In this document: one piece after another, positions 42,024 to 51,020 of the stretch
Position numbering within the stretch: position 1 is the stretch's first letter
How the letters are laid out: each line of letters begins with the position of its first letter
Source: Rhodoferax_B sp049316285
Lineage (GTDB): Bacteria > Pseudomonadota > Gammaproteobacteria > Burkholderiales > Burkholderiaceae_C
Assembly: GCF_049316285.1 (NCBI RefSeq)
Contig: NZ_JBMOXA010000011.1
Span: 1 to 64,000, forward strand
Direction: 5' to 3'
Length of the DNA: 64,000 nt
Position numbers and translations under genes: made by a program
The notes under the pieces: generated by a model
Database searches by the model: none
Seen by the model: the letters and a program-made list of their open reading frames with translations, nothing else
Told to the model about the DNA's origin: nothing

Positions 42024-42524
42024 CTAATGTTCGTGCGATTGAAACAGGGCCCAGACGTCGTCGCTGATGTCAGTCGCAGGACCGACTCCGACCCGAACCG
42101 CATTCAGAACGAGCGCTGAGTAGTTAGTGGGATCCATCTCGGGCGCCGCTAAGAACTCATACACGCGCCCAGAGGATGTGACCGCAATGCGGATCTTGGG
42201 ATTGATCCCCACGATTCTCGTCGTGATGCGTGCGATCCCCGTGGGCAGGCACGTCAGGATGCGTTTCGTATCGTCAGCCAGTTCAAAGATCCGCCAGCTC
42301 GTCAGACCGACGCGGGGCTGCTGCTCCACGGGCGGTGCATCTCGTTCGTTCTCAAAATAAATCATCCTTGCCACCCTGTACTGAAGCCAACCATACGCGA
42401 CTTGTGGAGAGCCTAACGGAAGTCGCTCCCAACTTTCAAGTCCAGCAAGCTTGGTACCGTCAGTTTTCATGTGCGTAGAGGCGCGACGACCAGACGCAAA
42501 CGTCGTGTTCAATATATTTGACAT
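42024..42524 (-). CDS. Hypothetical protein
   Basis: 166 residues if started at ATG 42524, which has AAGGG upstream; other starts at 42554 and 42470 are possible. It is soluble, alpha/beta in character, with LTSWRIFELADDTKRILTCL, IAVTSSGRVYEFLAAPEMDP and DDVWALFQSHEH. No family is recognised. It is divergent from the HTH gene at 42553, and the two starts nearly touch, so they probably share a control region. A function in a regulator-partner pair is possible but unsupported. Confidence 0.6.
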   Translation of the reverse strand: MSNILNTTFASGRRASTHMKTDGTKLAGLESWERLPLGSPQVAYGWLQYRVARMIYFENERDAPPVEQQPRVGLTSWRIFELADDTKRILTCLPTGIARITTRIVGINPKIRIAVTSSGRVYEFLAAPEMDPTNYSALVLNAVRVGVGPATDISDDVWALFQSHEH

Positions 42525-42552
42525 CGCATCCCTTGGGTGCGATTCTGGAGTC

Positions 42553-43062
42553 ATGTTTTCTGTTCATGAACTGAGTCAAGCTGTGAGGACCCGGCGACTA
42601 GACGTCGGTTGGTCTCAGGCAACGCTGGCCAGGATGTCGGGGCTGTCCAGGACTACGATCAACCAAGTGGAACGAGGAACCATGAAAGACCTCAGCATCT
42701 CGCGAATCAACGCGCTTTTGACTTCGCTGGGCTTGTCGCTGAAGATTTCTCCTGCGCACCCGAGAGTACGGAAACATGAGGGGCCGTCTTCTGCTCTTTA
42801 GCTGGCGGCTCGAACCGCGAGCACCAGCTATGCACGGTGTTTGCCGGCGGACGTCCTTGCCGTGGCCGTCCGCACGGGCGAAGCGCCGCCGAAGTATGTC
42901 GCCCACATGGCGACACTTTTAGACGAGTTGTCATTGCCCTTGCTGGCTAGAGTTGTTGAACAGGTCTACGCAGAGACGGCCGGGCCTAGAACAACATGCT
43001 GGAGTAATCTGCGTAGCCTGGCCAATCAGTTGATGACCACCAAAAACTTCTGGCGGGCTTAA
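42553..43062 (+). pseudogene. Xre-family regulator interrupted by an in-frame amber codon
   Basis: The first 82 codons encode a standard Xre helix-turn-helix (SQATLARMSGLSRTTINQVE) and stop at TAG 42799-42801. The same frame then continues for 86 protein-like codons (TASTSYARCLPADVLAVAVR, APPKYVAHMATLLDELSLPL, RSLANQLMTTKNFWRA) to 43062 with no start codon of its own. The simplest reading is one 169-codon gene with a nonsense mutation; the truncated HTH may still be made. The stop context is CTT-TAG-C, as in the frameshifted gene at 41686. Confidence 0.65.
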
Positions 43063-43178
43063 ATTGGATATCAAATGGCCAGTGTGTTGTGGCCATATGT
43101 CAAACTCATCGGCACGCGTGCTCTTTACGGCGCAATGAATGAGGCGTTTCTGGACCAGGGCAAATGAAAGGAACCGTT

Positions 43179-43553
43179 ATGGACGTTCGTCCCATCCGCA
43201 CCGAAAGGGACTACAGGGCCATGCTGGCGACGGTTTCTCGATTGATCGACATGGATCCTGATCCCAATTCGCCTGAGGGGGAGCGCTTGGAGGTGTTGGG
43301 CCTGCTGGTCGAAAGCTATGAAGGCAAACGCTACGCTATCGCCGCCCCATCTCCCATCCAGGCCATCAAGTTCCGGATGGAGCAAGGAGGCATGACCGTT
43401 GCAGATATGAGACCATACATTGGCCCGCCAAACCGCGTGTACGAAGTTCTCAATGGGACTCGCCCGCTTTCATTGGCCATGATTCGGCGGTTGAGGACTC
43501 TCGGCATCTCAGCAGAAGTGCTGATTGGCAACCTGGGCGCTACCCACGGTTAA
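43179..43553 (+). CDS. HigA-type antitoxin / Xre regulator
   Basis: 124 residues from ATG 43179 (ribosome site AAAGG). The N-terminus VRPIRTERDYRAMLATVSRL and middle LVESYEGKRYAI belong to COG5499 (HigA). The HTH region is FRMEQGGMTVADMRPYIGPP, then VYEVLNGTRPLSLAMI. A HigB toxin gene would be expected directly upstream but the 100 bp there hold only a 30-codon frame without similarity. It is therefore an orphan antitoxin or a regulator. Confidence 0.85.
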   Translation: MDVRPIRTERDYRAMLATVSRLIDMDPDPNSPEGERLEVLGLLVESYEGKRYAIAAPSPIQAIKFRMEQGGMTVADMRPYIGPPNRVYEVLNGTRPLSLAMIRRLRTLGISAEVLIGNLGATHG

Positions 43554-43571
43554 AGGAGCCAAAATTCGCCC

Positions 43572-44081
43572 CTAAGTCTGATCTTCGTCAGGGCCCCAAT
43601 TTCCATCCGCAGATATTGGAATTGTCGAAATCTGATCACCGGGTCCGATCCAGAACTCGTGGTATCCGCAGTGACCGGAGAACACGGCAACTCGATGAAT
43701 GTTCCCATCGGCCGGTGTTTCGCCTACATGGAATGCTCGACTGAACTTTAGATCAGAACCATCCTCGAATTGAACGTGAACACCGGAATTGGCAAAGTCG
43801 GCGGCCAATAGGTTGTCCTCGACAACGTTTTCGGCGGGACGGCCCAGCCGTTTTGAAAGTGAAGCCTGCCAGTTCTCCAGCATACTGATCCAGGGCATGG
43901 CTATTCTTTGCTTGAGGTGATCAAGCTCCTCTTGGGCGGCAACGCGGATGGTGTCCGTGGGCAGAATTTCACCCTCGCTGAAGACACGATCCAAGAATGC
44001 GCCTCTGGCATCCATCGTAGCGATGGCGTAGTCAAGCCAAGATTGAAAACCTGTCGGTGGAGTTGGCGTATTCGCACCCAT
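43572..44081 (-). CDS. Hypothetical protein
   Basis: 169 residues, soluble. The N-terminal half is helical (LDYAIATMDARGAFLDRVFS and HLKQRIAMPWISMLENWQAS). The C-terminal half looks like beta strands (VHVQFEDGSDLKFSRAFHVG, HRVAVFSGHCGYHEFWIGPG). No family is recognised. It is convergent with higA, 18 bp apart. The all-beta C-terminal half and its place among TA-like genes would fit an immunity or antitoxin-like protein, but nothing proves this. Confidence 0.6.
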   Translation of the reverse strand: MGANTPTPPTGFQSWLDYAIATMDARGAFLDRVFSEGEILPTDTIRVAAQEELDHLKQRIAMPWISMLENWQASLSKRLGRPAENVVEDNLLAADFANSGVHVQFEDGSDLKFSRAFHVGETPADGNIHRVAVFSGHCGYHEFWIGPGDQISTIPISADGNWGPDEDQT

Positions 44082-44171
44082 ATAGAACCTCCAGCTTCTT
44101 GTGCGGATTTCAGTGACATCCCCACTGTTCCGCCTTTATGCCCTTCAGGGCGCGTCAGAACGTTGGGAACA

Positions 44172-44624
44172 CTACCGAGCAAGGGCCGCGAGTGCCTTTC
44201 TCTTGCCCAACTTGAGCACAGCCTGAATGCGATCGAGTTGTGCGGCCCGCGGCTGCACCTTGCCTGATTCCCACTTGTACACCGACAGGGCCGAGGCCTG
44301 AAGAAGTTGGGCCATTTGTTGCTGAGTGATCTGCAGTTGCTCACGCTTCGTAAGCAGGACTTGCGCGTCGAACTTAACTTGGCGCCGCGCTCTTGTGGAG
44401 GCTTCGACTTCTGGCAAATTGGGCTTCTCGGTTGCCGCACGGCGAGTGGCATCTTTGAGCAAGCTCTTAACTTGCGAGGTGAGGTTTTTGACATCGCGTT
44501 TCAATGCGGCGATGTCGCTACGCTGTGTGCTCACGGTTTTACGCAGACTGGTCAACTCGGTTTTGAGTTCCTTGCGCGCCACGCGCAGGATTTCGTTACG
44601 GAGGGCACTGGAGAAATTGGTCAT
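44172..44624 (-). CDS. Xre-family regulator with N-terminal coiled coil
   Basis: 150 residues. Residues 1-65 form a heptad-like coiled coil (ELKTELTSLRKTVSTQRSDI, ALKRDVKNLTSQVKSLLKDA). The C-terminal Xre HTH is at about 90-150 (LQITQQQMAQLLQASALSVY, KWESGKVQPRAAQLD). It is probably a DNA-binding dimer. A shared bidirectional terminator separates it from the HU gene. Confidence 0.82.
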   Translation of the reverse strand: MTNFSSALRNEILRVARKELKTELTSLRKTVSTQRSDIAALKRDVKNLTSQVKSLLKDATRRAATEKPNLPEVEASTRARRQVKFDAQVLLTKREQLQITQQQMAQLLQASALSVYKWESGKVQPRAAQLDRIQAVLKLGKRKALAALAR

Positions 44625-44675
44625 CGTCTGAGCTTGAGCTATTCAAGAGGTTGTGGAGCTTAGCACCACAAAAAC

Positions 44676-44711
44676 AAAAGCCCTTCGAGGCCGGGCCGTC
44701 GAAGGGCTTTT
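44676..44711. terminator. Strong hairpin between HU and Xre genes
   Basis: AAAAGCCCTTCGA (44676-44688) pairs with TCGAAGGGCTTTT (44699-44711), a 13-bp perfect stem flanked by A and T runs. The T-run and GC-rich stem terminate the HU transcript on the minus strand; the symmetric layout would also stop plus-strand transcription. Confidence 0.85.
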
Positions 44712-44731
44712 GCGTTAGGGCTGAACGAGGC

Positions 44732-45043
44732 TTATTTGCCAGCCTTTTCAGCTTTGCGTTTGGCGGCCTTGGGATCGACCACTGCCTTGAATTTGGTACC
44801 GGCCACAAACTTAGGCACGGTGGCTGCAGGGATCTTCAACGCGGCACCAGTGGCGGGGTTCTTGCCTGTGCGCGCGGCGCGCTTGGCCGACTTGAAGGTG
44901 CCGAAGCCGACCAGCTGCACGGCATCGCCTTTCTTGACGGCAACCTGGATGGTTTCGATGAGTGTCTCCAACACCGCATTGGCAGCGGTCTTGGACAGAT
45001 CGTTCTTGGAGGCGAGGATTTCGACGAGTTCGGTGCGATTCAT
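44732..45043 (-). CDS. HU-family DNA-binding protein
   Basis: 103 residues. The histone-like fold is complete: MNRTELVEILASKNDLSKTA, ETIQVAVKKGDAVQLVGFGT, FKSAKRAARTGKNPATGAAL with the DNA-intercalating NP region, and a Lys-rich tail AKRKAEKAGK. HU bends DNA and assists transposition and recombination complexes. Being inside the transposon next to the tns genes, it may support transpososome assembly; this is inference. Its own terminator follows at 44676. Confidence 0.92.
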   Translation of the reverse strand: MNRTELVEILASKNDLSKTAANAVLETLIETIQVAVKKGDAVQLVGFGTFKSAKRAARTGKNPATGAALKIPAATVPKFVAGTKFKAVVDPKAAKRKAEKAGK

Positions 45044-45498
45044 GGCAATTGTAGAAGTTGAAAAGAATCAGTTTATCCGTAGCACTCGAGTGAGTCGGAC
45101 GTCACAACCTTCAGAGAGATCATCCATCAGTCGAGATCCGATTGCTCATCCAATGTAAGCGGAAGGTGCTCATGCCTTTGTTAAAAGTGAAAGAAAAGCT
45201 ACTACGGCTAGCTAGATTTTTCATTCTGATCGCTCGGATGAACGCACTTTTGCAGCAAAACCAATTGAGTTCTAGAGTTGAGAAAATGGGCATCGGAAGA
45301 CGTGCTGCGAGAATGATTGTTTAGGGATAAAATAAAAAAATTGATGGAATATTCAATAAGTTATTGGCCATAGTTGGCACATTATTTAATGTGCACTCAT
45401 TCATTCGAAATGAGTCTTTCGCCGGTTTTGTCGATTTAATTGAATCGCACTGAATAAAGTGTTCTTTGCACAGAGACGATTCAGATAAACTCGATTGA
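45044..45498. other. AT-rich regulatory stretch
   Basis: 455 bp, clearly AT-richer than the flanks. Two adjacent inverted repeats lie at 45377-45394 (GCACATT, ATTT, AATGTGC) and 45395-45415 (ACTCATT ... AATGAGT), about 85-120 bp upstream of the HTH gene at 45499. They are candidate operators. A 60-codon frame at 45142 lacks support. Confidence 0.5.
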
Positions 45499-45738
45499 AT
45501 GAGTACCGAAGACATCTCCCCTGAACGCATCGCTGAAGTACGTGCTTGGTTTGCCAGCAACGGCGTGAGTTATAGCGACTGGGCCGCATCCCATGGCATT
45601 GAGCGATCCACGGTGTACGCTGTCTTGAGCGGCAAAAGTCGTTGTCGGCGCGGGGAAAGTCACCGAGTCGCTTTGTTGCTTGGTCTCAGGCAAAAAGTGG
45701 CCAGCAATCTCTCACTGCAACCATTCCCAGAACATTGA
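45499..45738 (+). CDS. Small DNA-binding HTH protein
   Basis: 79 residues. The pattern is VRAWFASNGVSYSDWAASHG, then STVYAVLSGKSRCRRGESHR and VALLLGLRQK: an HTH of the Cro-like group common in Burkholderiales mobile elements. The upstream region has two inverted repeats that could be its operator. It lies about 460 bp before tnsA and is a candidate regulator of transposition genes. Confidence 0.75.
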   Translation: MSTEDISPERIAEVRAWFASNGVSYSDWAASHGIERSTVYAVLSGKSRCRRGESHRVALLLGLRQKVASNLSLQPFPEH

Positions 45739-45939
45739 GCGTCTTCACGACGCTAGAAATCCCGCGGTCTTCTAGCCGAAGCCAAAACGTCTAAGACGAT
45801 AGCGGAGAGTATGCGATGACTTCTGTTTTTAATCGGTCGGCTACTGGCGAGCCTGCCTGCGCAATCACATTTGTCTTCAATTGAATAAAGGGCCTGCATT
45901 GATGCAATACATCTAACGAAGCCAAGCACAAAAGCAAAA

Positions 45940-45966
45940 CGCCAGTCATTTTCGAGATGACTGGCG
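45940..45966 (+). terminator. Hairpin upstream of tnsA
   Basis: CGCCAGTCAT (45940-45949) pairs perfectly with ATGACTGGCG (45957-45966) around a 7-base loop. It lies between the small HTH gene and tnsA. On the minus strand it is followed by TTTTGCTTTTGTG, so it works best as a minus-strand terminator, and it could insulate tnsABC from the cargo. Confidence 0.65.
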
Positions 45967-46194
45967 TCGCCGGTAACAAAAGAAATTGCACCTAGGTTAG
46001 GACCCTTGGTCGTAAGTATCTTTCTCGTTGCCGGCAATGTCAAGCCATGCCGGCACAAGGGCAGGTGGTGCCTCGCCCCGAACCGGTTAATTTCCGGACG
46101 AGAAATGAGCAAAAATTTGATCCTCTTTATTGGAGGTCTAGGCGCCCGGGCACATAGGCCCGGAGGTTTGAACGTTGTCCAAAGCCGAGGCAAC

Positions 46195-47148
46195 GTGGGC
46201 CGCTTGCGAAAAGCAAAACCACGGCTGGCCCCGTCAAGAATAATGACGTGGTCAAAGCTGACGCAATGGATCGCTGTTGGCCGTGGTCAAGGACACCAGG
46301 CCGCCTACCAAGCGTGGCTCCAAGTTACCAAAAAAACCAGCTCGCCGGTGTCAGCCATCGGTCGGTTGCCCGGCCCGGATATTGGTCGCCCACACCACTG
46401 TCTCGCGATGGGGGAGCGCACCACCATCCTGCTCCTGAAATGGTTGGGCGCAAGCGACATCCGGGAGCAGTTCCCAGCTTGGCCCTGTCCTCATCCACAC
46501 CCCATCGAGGGGATACGTCACAGGAACCTCGTGGGTAAGCTCCCTGGTTTGCTGTCGATAGCCAAGGATCTTGGCATCGACCATGGCGTATTTCCCGGGA
46601 CCTCAATTCCGTATGTCGCGACGCTGGACATTTTGAGCACTTGGCCGGATGGTGACGGCTTCTTTAAGCTGCATGCCACCGAGTGCAAGCCACAAGATCT
46701 CTATGAAGACAAAAAATCTAATGAGCGCATCAGGGAGCGTTTAGCCCTCTCCGGCGAATATTGCCGGGTGGCGGAAATTCCCCGGCAGATTTTTCATCCC
46801 GAGCAACTGCCAAAGCCATTGGGGGTGAACCTCGATGCACTATTTCCCCCGATGTCGCGAGCCAAAGTCGAGGTTGCACGGCGGTCTCGCGTTTACCAAC
46901 GCCTGGTCGAGGCGCTGCATTCGGGGTATACCAACCGTTCCCCCCACGAGACGGTCATGCGTGTCGCCAAAGCAGAAGGCATGCACGTCGACACCGTTTT
47001 CAAGCTAGTCCATCTCGCCATTTGGACGCAGGACGTCGACCATGACATCTCGCTTCCGCTGGAATTGTTCCATCCGCTGATCCCTGGCGGCCGAGTGCTG
47101 CGAGAAGCGCTGAAGCGCTCGATGACGTTAGGAGGCGACCGTGGCTAG
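46195..47148 (+). CDS. tnsA: TnsA-like endonuclease
   Basis: 317 residues if started at GTG 46195, which has GAGG five bases upstream; ATG 46105 and ATG 46243 are alternatives. The N-terminus RIMTWSKLTQWIAVGRGQGH is the usual TnsA entry. The restriction-enzyme-like core has a Glu near 74 (MGERTTILLLKWLG), Asp in YVATLDILS (about 145) and ExK in ATECKPQDL (about 163-165). IREQFPAWPCPHPHPIEGI is typical of the family. TnsA cuts the 5' strands at the transposon ends, making cut-and-paste possible together with TnsB. The stop overlaps the tnsB start by 8 bp. Confidence 0.88.
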   Translation: MGRLRKAKPRLAPSRIMTWSKLTQWIAVGRGQGHQAAYQAWLQVTKKTSSPVSAIGRLPGPDIGRPHHCLAMGERTTILLLKWLGASDIREQFPAWPCPHPHPIEGIRHRNLVGKLPGLLSIAKDLGIDHGVFPGTSIPYVATLDILSTWPDGDGFFKLHATECKPQDLYEDKKSNERIRERLALSGEYCRVAEIPRQIFHPEQLPKPLGVNLDALFPPMSRAKVEVARRSRVYQRLVEALHSGYTNRSPHETVMRVAKAEGMHVDTVFKLVHLAIWTQDVDHDISLPLELFHPLIPGGRVLREALKRSMTLGGDRG

Positions 47149-49441
47149 CCCCGTTCGCATCAACGACATCTTGGAGAGCGCGGACGGTTCTCAATTTCTG
47201 CCGGGTCTCTGCCGGGTACTCGGCTTTCGACATGAGGCCGGGGAAGTATGGTTGATTGCATTACCGCGCTTGAGTGACGCGAATCCGAATCGGATGCAGG
47301 ACTATGTCAAGGCCCCCTTTGTCGAGAAGCTGACCGTCGTCAGTGAGTGGGTTTCACTGCAGCAGGTATTTGTCCACAAGCAAAAAGAAAACCCTAAGCT
47401 ACGTCTCTCGGATAGTGCACTATTTTCATTGGCAGGCGACGCGGCCGAATCGCAGGTCAAGCGCGACATGGCCAAGCGGGACGCTCACCTCACCATCGTG
47501 CTGTTTCTTATTAGGCGTGAGGAGTCAAGTGATCTCTCTCTCGCACCGAGTGAGGTACTAGCCGATCCCGAAAGGCTGCGCCAGCGGATTCGCGAATGCG
47601 CACGTCTGTTCAACGTATCTGCCACTTCCGTACGTCACTATTTGCACCTCTACTGGGCCCGCGGGTCTCAAGCCAATGCGTTATTGCCGGGTTATGACCG
47701 GTGTGGCAATTCGGGACAGCCGAAGACGCAACGGGTCAAGATGGGGAGGCCATCCACAAGGTTTCTAGAAGGACGAGTCCCATCCAAGGGGTATGTTCTG
47801 GTGGACGGCGATGCGAAAAAGCTCGCGCAGGGCTACAAATTAGTGAGCCCTGAGCGTAACCTGCAAGATGCCTATTACCTGACGTGTAGTCGCTACTGGG
47901 CTACGCACGAGGTTGATCGTGAGGGGCGGACGCGAGTGACCTTGTGGCCTCCGGAACAGAGGCCCACGATAAATCAGTTTCTGTACTGGGGGAGAAAGCT
48001 TTCCAAAACCTGTGCCAAAGACATGTTGCTTCCGGCTCAGGCGCGGCGACAGAAACATCACGCGCGGGGTGGTTCTACTCAGGACCTGGTGGCGATGTTA
48101 GGCCAGATGGGTATGTTCGATGGGACATCTAACGATGCACATCTCTGCTCACTCTCGGGGCGGCTGAAAAAACTGCCACCCATGACCCGTTCAATATTGA
48201 AAGAGGGGCGAACAGGTTTGATCACGGGTGTGTACTGTGGATGGGAAGCTCCTTCCCCTGCCACCGCCCTGCAGACTCTGTTGCATTCGGCCAGCGATAA
48301 GGTCGCGTTCTGTGCTCGGTTTGGCGTCACCATTAAAAGTGAAGATTGGCCGGCGATGCTGATGCGTATGGTGATTGCCGACCACGGCGAACTGAAGGCG
48401 GAAGTGACTTCGGAGGCGGAGAAGCAGTTTGCTTTCGGCATCGTGTACGCCGAGACCGGGCGGGGTGATCGAAAAGGTCCCGTCGAATCCCAGCATCACA
48501 AGGATCACAAACTGCTTGACCACAAACTGCCAGGCTCAACCCACGGGCGTCGCAGAAATCGAGGAGAAGATCATCCGGCGATTGACGCGCTCTGGAATTA
48601 CTTCGAGTACATGCGAGAGCTCATCCTCCACATTTTGGACCACAACACCAAAGAGGAAGTACCGGATCTCGCGCCTTTTGAAATGCTACTGGAAGACCCG
48701 CCCATCAAGCCGACGAGAGTAAACATTGCCAAGTGGCTGCGTGATCGCGGCATGGCGCTCGACGTCCCTGTCGATGTCGAAGCATTTCGGGCATTCACGT
48801 TACCCGACGTGCCTGCTGTGATTCGCAAAAATGGGCTCTATCTAAAAGCCAAGATTTTTGGCCGAGAGCAGATGTTGCCGCGCATGCGTTTCAATGGGCC
48901 GAAACTGATTGAGATGGGGCTCATGGCACAGGTCAAGCGCACGGGGTCTCCTATTCATCTGAAAGTGAAGATGAGCCCGGAGGACCTCTCTACGGTGTGG
49001 ATCTCGACCAAGGAAGGGCTGTTTCCACTGACCAATCAATGTCGTGACTCGACCTTTCTGAAGAAGATGACATTGACCGAGTGGGTCCAGATGCTGGAGG
49101 ACATGGTGCGCCGGTCCGACGCAGAAATTGGGGAACGGGACCAGTATGCGTTGGACCGTGTGCTGCGACGGGAGAACACCACCAAGATGGCGGGCGAAGA
49201 GCTAGAAGAAGAAGTGCGTGCATTGGGAGGGAAACCGTCAAAGAGCTCGCTCAGAGCCAACCTACGCCAGCACCGGGACGAAGAGCTCGAACTGTTGAGG
49301 TTGCTGGAGCAACAAGACAAGGAAATGACCGTGGAGGTCTCTGGTCCGATTCCAACTCCCGTGGTCGTTGAGGACGTCGCCTTCAACCCTGACGCGTCTG
49401 CGATGGACGAACTGAATGCCTCGGAGCAGCACGATGAATGA
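47141..49441 (+). CDS. tnsB: TnsB-like DDE transposase
   Basis: 766 residues from a GTG start with AGGAGG. The Mu/Tn7-type catalytic domain shows Asp in MGMFDGTSNDAHL (about 326), Asp in VIADHGELKAE (about 413) and Glu in KGPVESQHH (about 448). The D-E spacing is 35 residues, and the triad is intact. N-terminal helix-turn-helix regions (residues 130-200, LFNVSATSVRHYLHLYW) should bind the AGTTCTGAA repeats. The C-terminal 100 residues are acidic and helical, as in TnsC-contacting tails. It overlaps both tnsA and tnsC. Confidence 0.92.
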   Translation: MASPVRINDILESADGSQFLPGLCRVLGFRHEAGEVWLIALPRLSDANPNRMQDYVKAPFVEKLTVVSEWVSLQQVFVHKQKENPKLRLSDSALFSLAGDAAESQVKRDMAKRDAHLTIVLFLIRREESSDLSLAPSEVLADPERLRQRIRECARLFNVSATSVRHYLHLYWARGSQANALLPGYDRCGNSGQPKTQRVKMGRPSTRFLEGRVPSKGYVLVDGDAKKLAQGYKLVSPERNLQDAYYLTCSRYWATHEVDREGRTRVTLWPPEQRPTINQFLYWGRKLSKTCAKDMLLPAQARRQKHHARGGSTQDLVAMLGQMGMFDGTSNDAHLCSLSGRLKKLPPMTRSILKEGRTGLITGVYCGWEAPSPATALQTLLHSASDKVAFCARFGVTIKSEDWPAMLMRMVIADHGELKAEVTSEAEKQFAFGIVYAETGRGDRKGPVESQHHKDHKLLDHKLPGSTHGRRRNRGEDHPAIDALWNYFEYMRELILHILDHNTKEEVPDLAPFEMLLEDPPIKPTRVNIAKWLRDRGMALDVPVDVEAFRAFTLPDVPAVIRKNGLYLKAKIFGREQMLPRMRFNGPKLIEMGLMAQVKRTGSPIHLKVKMSPEDLSTVWISTKEGLFPLTNQCRDSTFLKKMTLTEWVQMLEDMVRRSDAEIGERDQYALDRVLRRENTTKMAGEELEEEVRALGGKPSKSSLRANLRQHRDEELELLRLLEQQDKEMTVEVSGPIPTPVVVEDVAFNPDASAMDELNASEQHDE

Positions 49442-50927
49442 TCCTCAAAAATACCTGGACCATCCCGAATTGCTGATGGGCGAGAATCCATTTCTTGAGG
49501 AACTGTCGCCATTCATGACACCGACAGTTATGGCAAACCGTCTGTCGAAGACCCCACTGTCTAAGAGTCCTTGGAAGAGTTTGCCGCCTTTATACAGGGA
49601 ACCTCTGCTGGCATTTTCGACAGAGCACTTCGCACCCACCAGAATGCTCTTGCCGGTTGGCGCATCGCTCCAGGGATTGATCAGAGGTGCGCTTGTTCAG
49701 AGAAATCCGACGCGACGTGAAGAGCAGCGGAGAACCAATGCGATCGGCCTTGCCCCTGGCATTCAGGAAATCACCAGCTACCCGAGGCTGGATGCCGCCG
49801 CCATGATTCTGGCCGGTATCACAGGGATGGGGAAGACGGCCGTAGTCAAAAGAGTTCTTTCCTTGGTGGCACCGAGACAGGTGGTCGACTATGGTCCTTC
49901 GGCGGTCTGTGGGTGGGAGAAATTGCGTCAGGTGATCTATTTATATGTAGACCAGCCGAGCAATGGCTCACGGGGGGCATTGCTCAAGGCCATTTTGCTC
50001 GCAGTGGATCATGTGGCAGAAACGGACTACGCAGAGCTATACAAACGTACAGTGAACATCGACACCTTGCTCGTTCTCGTTTGCAAGGTCCTGACAGTGC
50101 ATCGTGTCGCTTTGTTGGTGATCGATGAAAAACAAGAGCGAAATTTTCAGGACAGTCCTTGGTCCAACGAATTCATCCTTTTCTATCTAAGTCTGATGAA
50201 CCTAGGCGTGGCCATTCTCTTGGTTGGAAATCCTCTTGCCTTTCGCCACCTTCAGATGTTTTCTCAAGTTATGCGTCGATTCTCGGTCGGCGGGATCCAT
50301 ACCCTCAGGCCGAGCAAAAGCTCAGATGAGGCATGGTGGAAAGAAGATCTTTGCCCACGGATTCGCCGGTTCAGCGTGGTGGAACATTGCGCGCTGGACG
50401 CAGCCGATCGCGCCAAGTTTGAATTCGAACATAGTGCGGGCATTCCCGCGTTGCTTCAGCAGCTCAATGTTGAATGCCAGAAAGTCGCGCTTCGCCGGGC
50501 CAGTGGATCCGAGGTCACGCTGACCATGGAAGACTGCCGTCTTGCTTTGAAGTCGCCCAGCCTCAAGGAGCTTCTAACGATCGCCGAACAAGTTCGGACC
50601 ACAGATCCATCGACTGTATACATGCAGGATATCGTTGGTAGCGAGGATGGGGATCTCCAAGATCAAGGCGGCTTTAAGGTTCCAAGCGCGGTGACGGTAG
50701 ATGCGCTAAAGAAAGCGGCAACGCAGTACAAGAAATTTCAAACACGTGAATTGGGCAAGTTTACGAAGAAGTTGCAGCATGTCAGCGAGCTCTCCGCCGA
50801 TGAGTTGCAGGCATTAGGGGTATCGTCTGAATTGCTCGCCGCTGCAGAGCAAATGCAGGAGGAAGTTGAAGCACAAGCACGCGAGAAGAAGGCCAAGGTA
50901 GCGGAGAAAAAGCCGAGAAAAACGTAG
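49434..50927 (+). CDS. tnsC: TnsC-like AAA+ ATPase
   Basis: 497 residues from ATG 49434, with GGAG upstream, overlapping the end of tnsB. Walker A is AGITGMGKTAVV (about 127-134), Walker B is LLVIDEKQ (about 226-231), and a sensor region follows at ILLVGNP. The C-terminus is helical and charged (AAEQMQEEVEAQAREKKAK). TnsC forms ATP-dependent filaments that link target selection (TniQ/TnsD) to the TnsAB transposase and give target immunity. Confidence 0.9.
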   Translation: MNDPQKYLDHPELLMGENPFLEELSPFMTPTVMANRLSKTPLSKSPWKSLPPLYREPLLAFSTEHFAPTRMLLPVGASLQGLIRGALVQRNPTRREEQRRTNAIGLAPGIQEITSYPRLDAAAMILAGITGMGKTAVVKRVLSLVAPRQVVDYGPSAVCGWEKLRQVIYLYVDQPSNGSRGALLKAILLAVDHVAETDYAELYKRTVNIDTLLVLVCKVLTVHRVALLVIDEKQERNFQDSPWSNEFILFYLSLMNLGVAILLVGNPLAFRHLQMFSQVMRRFSVGGIHTLRPSKSSDEAWWKEDLCPRIRRFSVVEHCALDAADRAKFEFEHSAGIPALLQQLNVECQKVALRRASGSEVTLTMEDCRLALKSPSLKELLTIAEQVRTTDPSTVYMQDIVGSEDGDLQDQGGFKVPSAVTVDALKKAATQYKKFQTRELGKFTKKLQHVSELSADELQALGVSSELLAAAEQMQEEVEAQAREKKAKVAEKKPRKT

Positions 50928-51020
50928 GCTCTCTCTCTGGATTTTTTTGCTGAGAAAGTGGGCTTCCGATGCAACGTAACGAAACCCTTCAAAGAGAACG
51001 AGAACCTTCGCCCTCATTGG

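Noticed and set aside
45142..45324. 60-codon frame upstream of the small HTH gene
   Set aside because: Leu/Arg-rich, no good start or ribosome site, lies in regulatory AT-rich DNA.
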